The notes beneath the pieces are model-generated. The model searched no databases. It was given only the letters and a program-made list of their open reading frames with translations, and was not told the origin of the DNA. Shown one piece after another: positions 6,285 through 11,103 of a stretch of 11,103 bases of DNA. Origin of the DNA: Aestuariivirga sp. (GTDB lineage: Bacteria; Pseudomonadota; Alphaproteobacteria; Rhizobiales; Aestuariivirgaceae). The stretch spans positions 1 to 11,103 of the forward strand of contig JADCDC010000398.1 in assembly GCA_020252385.1 (NCBI GenBank), written 5' to 3'. Within the stretch, counting starts at the first letter, position 1. Each line of letters begins with the position of its first letter. The position numbers and the translations under genes are program-made.

Positions 6285-6334
6285 CACTCAGGCGCTGCGT
6301 CACCGCCCCGGCGAGGCGGCTGCGCGCCTGAGTG
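6285..6334. terminator. Long hairpin after the GNAT gene, possible terminator without U-run
   Basis: CACTCAGGCGC (6285-6295) and GCGCCTGAGTG (6324-6334) are perfect 11-base inverted copies. Inside, CCGCC (6303-6307) pairs with GGCGG (6315-6319), giving a two-tier hairpin that starts 12 bases after the GNAT stop codon. No run of T follows, so it may be a Rho-assisted end or an mRNA-stabilising structure. Confidence 0.45.
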
Positions 6335-6340
6335 AGTGCC

Positions 6341-6431
6341 TCCCCACCGGATCCTCTCCGCCCTGCCGGGTCACACCCAGCCCCCGCCTCGCCTGCGGGC
6401 GGTCAGCAGCGCGGCAAGAGACCGGTGGGGA
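6341..6431. repeat. Ten-base inverted repeat with 71-base spacing
   Basis: TCCCCACCGG (6341-6350) and CCGGTGGGGA (6422-6431) are perfect inverted copies in the convergent spacer. The enclosed stretch is itself GC-rich with small internal pairings such as CCCGC with GCGGG. It may fold as one RNA on either strand. No function can be assigned. Confidence 0.4.
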
Positions 6432-6443
6432 TGGTCCAAAGCA

Positions 6444-6472
6444 CAAGGGCGGCCTCGGGAGGCCGCCCCTTG
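6444..6472 (-). terminator. Hairpin downstream of the SDR gene, likely terminator
   Basis: CAAGGGCGGCCT (6444-6455) pairs with AGGCCGCCCCTTG (6460-6472) with one bulged C and the loop CGGG. Read on the minus strand it begins 22 bases after the SDR stop codon, a typical distance for a terminator. Only a short, interrupted T-rich tail (TTGTGCTTT) follows on that strand. Confidence 0.5.
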
Positions 6473-6494
6473 CCGTTCATGAAGCAGCCTACGC

Positions 6495-7262
6495 TCAGGC
6501 GGCGGTAAAGCCGTTGTCGACGAAGAGATGCGTTCCGTTGACGAAGCTTGCGTCTTCGCTGGCCAGGAAGAGCGCGGCGCGCGCCACCTCCTCCGGCTCG
6601 CAGATGCGGCCCTGCTGGGCCGCAAGGGCGGCTTCCGAGACATCCACGCCGTAGCGCTGCAGCTCCGCCACCTCGCGAAGCCCGTGCGGCGTTCTCACGA
6701 AGCCCGGGCACACCGCGTTGCAGCGGATGTTGCGGTCGCGGAACTCCACCGCAATGGCGCGGGCGAACATGTGGCAGGCCCCCTTGGTGGTGTCATAGAG
6801 CACCTCCATGGGTGTGCCCGCCACGGCCGAGATCGACGAGGTGCAGACGATGGCCCCGCCGCCCGCCGCGATCATCTGCGGCAGGACGGCCTTGGTCACC
6901 AGGAACATGCTCTTGACGTTGACCGCCGTGAGCCTGTCCCATTCCTCCTCCGAGGTTTCGAGGAACGGCTTGATGACGATCGAGCCCGCATGGTTGAAAA
7001 GCACGGTGATGGGGCCGAGCCTCGCGCTCACCTCGGCAACAGCATTTGCCACCTCACCGGCCTTCGAGACATCGGCCTTGACGAAGCAGGCCGTGCCGCC
7101 TGCGCGCTCGATGTCGGCCACCGCCTCCATCCCCGCCTGCACGTTGATGTCGAGGATGCCGACCTTGGCGCCCTCGGCAGCGAACAGGCGGGACGCTGCC
7201 CCGCCCATTCCGGTGGCCCCGCCTGAAATCAGGGCCACCTTGTTGTTGAGCCTGCCGGTCAC
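6495..7262 (-). CDS. Classical SDR-family NAD(P)-dependent oxidoreductase
   Basis: Predicted cytoplasmic alcohol or ketone oxidoreductase. The 255-residue protein has the classical SDR layout: glycine-rich cofactor loop SGGATGMG (13-20), Asp38 at the end of the second strand (suggesting NAD rather than NADP), DV at 64-65, NHAG (90-93, usual form NNAG), the active-site Asn115 in NVKS, catalytic Ser143 with Tyr156 and Lys160 in YDTTK, and PG at 186-187. The C-terminus VDNGFTAA is the usual cofactor-side tail. The GTG start at 7262 overlaps the TGA of the upstream permease gene as GTGA, so the two are translated in a coupled manner; the frame continues upstream only as a shadow of the permease. 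The substrate is unknown; context points to an alcohol or hydroxy compound handled together with the permease cargo. Confidence 0.93.
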   Translation of the reverse strand: MTGRLNNKVALISGGATGMGGAASRLFAAEGAKVGILDINVQAGMEAVADIERAGGTACFVKADVSKAGEVANAVAEVSARLGPITVLFNHAGSIVIKPFLETSEEEWDRLTAVNVKSMFLVTKAVLPQMIAAGGGAIVCTSSISAVAGTPMEVLYDTTKGACHMFARAIAVEFRDRNIRCNAVCPGFVRTPHGLREVAELQRYGVDVSEAALAAQQGRICEPEEVARAALFLASEDASFVNGTHLFVDNGFTAA

Positions 7263-8833
7263 GTTTCGCCGAACATGGCTTCCTTCTTGGCGATCTCCGC
7301 CTGGCGGCGCTTGATTTCGTCGCCAACCGGAGGACCCTTGAAGCGCTTGTTCTCGATGGCGAACCAGAAGATCAGCGCCAGCACCAGGAAGCCGATCACG
7401 ACATAGAGCACGCGCTCGTTGGGCGGGGCCACGGCGATGAACAGGATGATCGCCATGCCGATGACCGAGAGCACCGTGACGAGCTTGTAGACGCCCGTCG
7501 ACATCGCCCACGGGCCGGGGCTCGGCCAGCGGGACGTGCCATAGGCGAAGAGGCCGGCGACCAGCGGGATGGTGAAGGACAGGAACAGGAACACCAGCGT
7601 CGAGTTGACCACGATCACGTAGATCGAGGTTTCGCCGACCTTGATGCTCAGCGCCAGCAGCACATAGAGGATGCAGAGTGCCGTCACCGTCCAGATCGCT
7701 GCAACCGGCGTGCGGAAGGTCTTGGAGACGCTGGCAAGCGCCGCCGAGCCCGCCGGCATGCCGTCGTCACGCGCGAAGGCGAAGAGCATGCGGCTCGCCG
7801 AGGTCACCGTCGCCAGGCCGCAGAGCAGCTGGGCGATGAAGATGCCGATATAGAGGATGTTGCGCAGTGTCTCCGGGATCACGGCATTCATCGTGCCGAA
7901 GAACACGCCCCAGCCCTGGGCCGCACCCGCCGTCATGTCCGGCACCGCCAGCATGATGGCGCAGATCATGACCCAGCCGACGAGCGAGGACCACAGCACC
8001 GCCGAAACGATGCCCTTGGGCACCGCGGTCGCGGCATCCTTGGTTTCCTCCGAGGTATGCGCGGAGGCGTCATAACCCGTGATCGTGTAGACCGGCAGCA
8101 GCAGGCAGAGCAGGAACAGGTAGAGCATGTTGTCGCTCTGCGGGAAGACGTTGCCGCCCGCTTCGCCCGAGTAGTTGGTGAAGGTCCACAGCCGCGAGAA
8201 GTCGAGTGCCGGCGCATAGGCAAGGCACGCCACGACGAGGACGGCCGTCGTCAGGAAGATGATGTAGCCAGAGATGTCGGTCAGGAAGGTCGTGACCCTG
8301 ATGCCGACATGGTTCAGCACCGCCTGGATGATGGTGATGATGGCGACGAACACCACGACCTGCATGTCGGTGCCGGTGAAGAAGGTCGTCACCGTGCCGT
8401 CGGCCGCCGTCGTGCCGAACATGGGGGCGATGGCGCCGGCGAAGAAATAGGCCGTGCCGATGTTGATGGCGCCCAGAACCGTGATCAGGCCCAGCAGGTT
8501 GAGCCAGGCGGTGAGCCAGCCCCAGAACCTGTTGCCGAGGATCGAGGCCCAGTGATAGAGGCCGCCCGCCGTCGGGAAGGCGCTGGCGATCTGCGCCATG
8601 GCAAGGGCGAACATGCCCGAGACGAGGCAGCCGACGATCCAGCCGATGCCCGCGCCCGCGCCGCCGATCGAGGAGATGGCCTGGGCGAAGGAGTTGATGC
8701 CGCCCGACAGGATGCAGATGATCGAGAATGAAATCGCGAAGTTCGAGAACTTGGACATGGAGCGGGACAGTTCCTGCGCATAGCCCATGCTGTGCAGAAT
8801 CTTCTTGTCCTCGCTCAAGTTGTTGTTGGCCAT
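7259..8833 (-). CDS. APC-superfamily amino acid/amine permease
   Basis: Predicted inner-membrane secondary transporter of the amino acid-polyamine-organocation superfamily, with about 12 membrane helices in 524 residues. The N-terminal SMGYAQELSRSMSKFSNFA, the broken first helix ILSGGINSF (41-49) and the sixth-helix motif GYDASAHTSEETKDA (253-267) with FAFARDDGMP (351-360) are typical of the amino acid/choline (ACT) branch, which includes GABA and choline carriers. ATG 8833 is chosen because GGAGGTG lies nine bases upstream on the minus strand; the frame is open to 8917 but that part is the promoter region. The SDR gene follows with a 4-base overlap. The cargo is unknown; a betaine-like or other amine fits the neighbouring MttB-family gene, as inference only. 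Confidence 0.93.
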   Translation of the reverse strand: MANNNLSEDKKILHSMGYAQELSRSMSKFSNFAISFSIICILSGGINSFAQAISSIGGAGAGIGWIVGCLVSGMFALAMAQIASAFPTAGGLYHWASILGNRFWGWLTAWLNLLGLITVLGAINIGTAYFFAGAIAPMFGTTAADGTVTTFFTGTDMQVVVFVAIITIIQAVLNHVGIRVTTFLTDISGYIIFLTTAVLVVACLAYAPALDFSRLWTFTNYSGEAGGNVFPQSDNMLYLFLLCLLLPVYTITGYDASAHTSEETKDAATAVPKGIVSAVLWSSLVGWVMICAIMLAVPDMTAGAAQGWGVFFGTMNAVIPETLRNILYIGIFIAQLLCGLATVTSASRMLFAFARDDGMPAGSAALASVSKTFRTPVAAIWTVTALCILYVLLALSIKVGETSIYVIVVNSTLVFLFLSFTIPLVAGLFAYGTSRWPSPGPWAMSTGVYKLVTVLSVIGMAIILFIAVAPPNERVLYVVIGFLVLALIFWFAIENKRFKGPPVGDEIKRRQAEIAKKEAMFGET

Positions 8834-8937
8834 ATTCTGGCACCTCCCCTGCGCCCTGGGGAGCCGGACGCATTGTTTTGAGCATCGAGTGCTGACTGTG
8901 CCGAACCCCTCCAGCATCAGACATTCTCCCCAAAAGC

Positions 8938-8966
8938 ATTCTGTTCATTCTTTTACAATCGGTCAA
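8938..8966 (-). promoter_or_regulatory. Candidate promoter of the permease-SDR operon
   Basis: On the minus strand TTGACC (8966-8961) and CAGAAT (8943-8938) are 17 bases apart, matching the sigma-70 consensus at 5 and 4 of 6 positions. Transcription would start near 8931, giving a leader of about 98 bases. AGAATG occurs three times here, at 8922-8927, 8937-8942 and 8946-8951, the middle one overlapping the -10. Confidence 0.45.
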
Positions 8967-8980
8967 CGGGCGGTAACGGT
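8960..8980. promoter_or_regulatory. Direct repeats, possible operator in the divergent spacer
   Basis: CGGTCAACGG (8960-8969) and CGGTAACGG (8971-8979) are near-identical direct repeats set 11 bases apart, about one helical turn. They overlap the -35 of the minus-strand promoter, where a regulator could control it and possibly the divergent MttB-family gene. No regulator gene lies in the window. Confidence 0.3.
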
Positions 8981-9016
8981 CTTTTCTTTCACCCCTCGAA
9001 GATTCTGGGCCACGGA

Positions 9017-9046
9017 TTGGGCTTTCCTGATGCGAGGCGCTGCAAT
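9017..9046 (+). promoter_or_regulatory. Weak candidate promoter of the MttB-family gene
   Basis: TTGGGC (9017-9022) and TGCAAT (9041-9046) are 18 bases apart and match the consensus at about 4 of 6 positions each. It would give a leader of some 23 bases ahead of AGGAG (9061-9065) and the start codon. An activator-dependent promoter elsewhere in the spacer is as likely. Confidence 0.22.
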
Positions 9047-9075
9047 AGGCTTGTTCGGCAAGGAGATTTCACCAG

Positions 9076-10629
9076 ATGACCGATGCCGCCACCCCCGCAC
9101 CGCACACAGTTCCCGGCCGGCGGGGCGGAGGCCGGGAGGGCCGCCGCGCCCTCAGGGCAGCCCCCATGGCGTCCTTCCCTACGCTGGTGCGGGAGATCCC
9201 GGTCTATAACCTCGTGCCGGATGAGGCGGTCGAGCTGATCCACTCGGAATCTCTCAAGATTCTGGAAGAGGTGGGGTGCGAGTTCCGGGACGACGAGGCG
9301 GTGGCAAGCTGGAAGGCCGCGGGCGCGGATGTCTCCGGCACGCGCGTCAGGATCGACCGGGCGCTGCTCATGGAGCTCGTTTCCAAGGTTCCGCCGGAGT
9401 TCACGCTCAATGCCCGGAACCCGGAGCGCACGGTGAAGGTCGGCGGCAGGAACACCGTCTTCGTGCCGATGTATGGCGCACCCTATGTGCGCGATCTCGA
9501 CAACAAACGCCGCTACGGCTCGCTGGAGGATTTGCAGAACTTCCACAAGCTCGCCTACATGTCGCCCGCCCTCCACTCCTCGAGCTCGATCTGCTGCGAA
9601 CCGATGGAGATCCCGGTGCCCAGGCGCCATCTCCACATCATCCATTCCGCCTTGCGGCACTCCGACAAGCCCTTCATGGGCATCGTCACCTCGAAGGAGC
9701 GTGCGGAGGACGTGATGAAGATGGCGGGCATCGTCTTCGGCGAGGACTATGTGAAGGACAACAGCGTCCTCGTCTCGATCACCAACTGCAATTCGCCCCT
9801 GGTGTGGGACCAGACGATGCTCGACGCCATGCGCGTCTATGCGCGCCACAACCAGCCCCTGATCCTCGCCCCCTTCGCGCTGTGCGGCGCCTCGACGGCG
9901 GCCTCCGCGGTGGGTGCCGTGGCGCAGGTCAATGCCGAGGCGCTGGCGGGCGTCGCCTTCACCCAGCTGATCCGGCCGGGCTCGCCGCAGATCTACGGCC
10001 AGTTCATGGTGACGGTCGACATGAAGACGGGTGCGCCCATGGGCGGCACGCCGGAGGCGGCGCAGATGATGTTCCTGATGGGCCAGCTGGCGCGGAAGTA
10101 CCGCCTGCCCTGGCGCACCTCGGGCTTCCATGTGGGATCGAAGCTCAACGATGCGCAGGCGGGCTATGAATCGAACATGCTGATGCATGCCGCGATCCTC
10201 TCCGGCGCCAATTACATCTGGCACGTGGCGGGCTGGCTCGAGGCCGGCCTCGCCTGCGGCTATTCGAAGTTCGTGACCGACGCCGAGCAGCTCGTCGGCT
10301 GGTACAAATATGCGGGCGGCCTCTCCTTCGCCGACTTCAAGGAGGCGATGGCCGCGGTGCGCGAGGTGGGCCCGGCCGGCCACTTCCTCGGCACGCAGCA
10401 CACGCTGGAGCATTTCGAGAAGGCCTTCTTCATCCCCTCGATCATGGACTTCAATTCCTTCGAGCAGTGGCAGGCCGAAGGTGCCAAGGACCATGACACG
10501 CGCGGCCGCGACAAGGCGCGCGCCATGCTCCAGTCCTATGAGGAGCCGAAGCTCGACGAAGCGATTGCCGAGGGTCTGCGCGACTTCATCGCGAGGCGCG
10601 AGACGGAGCTCCCGAACAGCGTGAGCTAA
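9076..10629 (+). CDS. MttB-family (trimethylamine methyltransferase-like) protein, non-pyrrolysine
   Basis: Member of the trimethylamine methyltransferase superfamily (COG5598), a TIM-barrel enzyme that moves a methyl group from a quaternary or tertiary amine to a corrinoid protein. The 517-residue protein is full length and reads through without an amber codon, so it belongs to the non-pyrrolysine branch that includes glycine betaine and proline betaine methyltransferases. An Arg/Gly-rich segment (14-28, with RRGGGREGRR) precedes the barrel; I recall similar N-termini in rhizobial members. ATG 9076 has AGGAG ten bases ahead. It diverges from the permease-SDR operon. No corrinoid protein or its reactivase is in the window, so the methyl acceptor must be encoded elsewhere, or the enzyme works differently. 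Substrate is not determinable here. Confidence 0.92.
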   Translation: MTDAATPAPHTVPGRRGGGREGRRALRAAPMASFPTLVREIPVYNLVPDEAVELIHSESLKILEEVGCEFRDDEAVASWKAAGADVSGTRVRIDRALLMELVSKVPPEFTLNARNPERTVKVGGRNTVFVPMYGAPYVRDLDNKRRYGSLEDLQNFHKLAYMSPALHSSSSICCEPMEIPVPRRHLHIIHSALRHSDKPFMGIVTSKERAEDVMKMAGIVFGEDYVKDNSVLVSITNCNSPLVWDQTMLDAMRVYARHNQPLILAPFALCGASTAASAVGAVAQVNAEALAGVAFTQLIRPGSPQIYGQFMVTVDMKTGAPMGGTPEAAQMMFLMGQLARKYRLPWRTSGFHVGSKLNDAQAGYESNMLMHAAILSGANYIWHVAGWLEAGLACGYSKFVTDAEQLVGWYKYAGGLSFADFKEAMAAVREVGPAGHFLGTQHTLEHFEKAFFIPSIMDFNSFEQWQAEGAKDHDTRGRDKARAMLQSYEEPKLDEAIAEGLRDFIARRETELPNSVS

Positions 10630-10632
10630 AGG

Positions 10633-10929
10633 TCAGCGCGCCGGCAAGCGGTTGCCGAAGCGCGGGACCAGCTTGGTCGCCACGAAGCCCACGGCCAGCA
10701 GCACCGCGCTCACCAGCGCCCAGATGATGATCACCAGCCATTCGCCGACACCGGTTCCGGCCGAGGCGAGCCAGGAGGCCCACTCGATCAGCAGCGGATC
10801 AGCCGGGATGACGTCGGCATTGTTGGCGACGAGGTTGCCCGCGACGCCGACGAGCCCATGGGTGATCCATGCCACCAGTGACCACAGGCCGAGGAGAACG
10901 GCGGTGGCGATCCAGATCAGGGTCTTCAT
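10633..10929 (-). CDS. Small two-helix membrane protein, function unknown
   Basis: I do not recognise the family. The 98-residue product has a hydrophobic helix at about 4-30 and a second at about 62-85, joined by a polar stretch with NNADVIPADP, and ends in a basic tail (PRFGNRLPAR). Both helices contain several Trp. The ATG at 10929 overlaps the TGA of the upstream DUF4112 gene as ATGA, which favours a real, coupled gene. Its stop codon lies only three bases from that of the convergent MttB-family gene, so there is no room for a terminator between them. Confidence 0.7.
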   Translation of the reverse strand: MKTLIWIATAVLLGLWSLVAWITHGLVGVAGNLVANNADVIPADPLLIEWASWLASAGTGVGEWLVIIIWALVSAVLLAVGFVATKLVPRFGNRLPAR

Positions 10930-11103
10930 CGATGGGTCTCCCGCATGTGCTCACGGAGCAGGTGAAGGTTGCGCTGGTTGGCCTTGAACACGAAGTCGAA
11001 CAGGAAGCCAACCACCGGGATGGCGCCCAGCAGCGTGTCGGCCGCGATGTTGAAGGCCATGCGGGCAAGGAGGTGGGCGGGCGCGCCATGGCGCACCGCC
11101 TCG
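10926..11103 (-). CDS. DUF4112-family protein, C-terminal part (cut by window end)
   Basis: Only the last 58 codons are in the window; the gene begins beyond the right edge. The visible part contains the characteristic DUF4112 end: MAFNIAADTLLGAIPVVG, then FLFDFVFKANQRNL and a basic tail ending in HMRETHR. The repeated short hydrophobic turn GAIPVVG suits the membrane-associated nature of this family, whose function is not known. The TGA overlaps the ATG of the 98-residue membrane protein gene (ATGA), so the two form an operon. Confidence 0.85.
   Translation of the reverse strand, partial: EAVRHGAPAHLLARMAFNIAADTLLGAIPVVGFLFDFVFKANQRNLHLLREHMRETHR

Noticed and set aside
7263..7511. N-terminal extension of the SDR by 83 residues
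   Set aside because: Out-of-frame shadow of the permease gene; the classical SDR N-terminus begins at GTG 7262.
8834..8917. N-terminal extension of the permease to 8917
   Set aside because: Not hydrophobic or family-like, and GGAGGTG lies at proper distance before ATG 8833.
8989..10494. Antisense open frame opposite the MttB-family gene, 501 codons
   Set aside because: Same shadow effect; the forward product is a full-length known family.
9076..10629. Pyrrolysine-containing MttB
   Set aside because: The reading frame has no internal TAG, so it is the non-pyrrolysine branch.

Overview
The window looks like a chromosomal segment of a high-GC alphaproteobacterium, most likely Hyphomicrobiales (Rhizobiales). 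The grounds are the strong G/C bias at third codon positions, the alphaproteobacterial-type ornithine/lysine decarboxylase behind a long structured leader, a short palindrome of the rhizobial GAGCATGATCC type directly after it, and an MttB-like protein with the Arg/Gly-rich N-terminus I associate with rhizobial members. No rRNA, tRNA, CRISPR array, transposase or phage gene is visible.

Region 1 (about 104-4146, + strand) is a tightly overlapping four-gene unit equivalent to enterobacterial ynjB-ynjC-ynjD-ynjF: a periplasmic binding protein, a double-length permease, an ATPase and a CDP-alcohol phosphatidyltransferase. Every junction overlaps. The rhodanese gene ynjE, which lies between ynjD and ynjF in E. 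coli, is absent. The transported substrate and the lipid product are unknown.

Region 2 (4147-6273, + strand) holds a 309-base leader with a plausible promoter and several hairpins, then a fold-III PLP-dependent ornithine/lysine decarboxylase (polyamine synthesis) and a YhbS-like GNAT acetyltransferase. The leader sits where the speF RNA motif is known in alphaproteobacteria. Three of its hairpins show CUCC in the loop, complementary to the decarboxylase Shine-Dalgarno GGGAG. Two short repeats, a rhizobial-type palindrome and a REP-like hairpin pair, lie between the two genes.

Region 3 (6274-6494) is a 221-base convergent spacer packed with inverted repeats, probably terminators, or less likely a small RNA.

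Region 4 (6495-10629) is a divergent locus. An APC-superfamily permease and a classical SDR oxidoreductase (GTGA stop/start overlap) are on the minus strand; an MttB-family (non-pyrrolysine) methyltransferase is on the plus strand. The 242-base spacer carries a good minus-strand promoter and direct repeats that could be an operator. Together they suggest uptake and breakdown of a methylated amine or betaine-like compound, substrate unknown.

Region 5 (10633-11103, minus strand) is the end of a DUF4112 protein gene, cut by the window edge, followed with an ATGA overlap by a gene for a 98-residue two-helix membrane protein.
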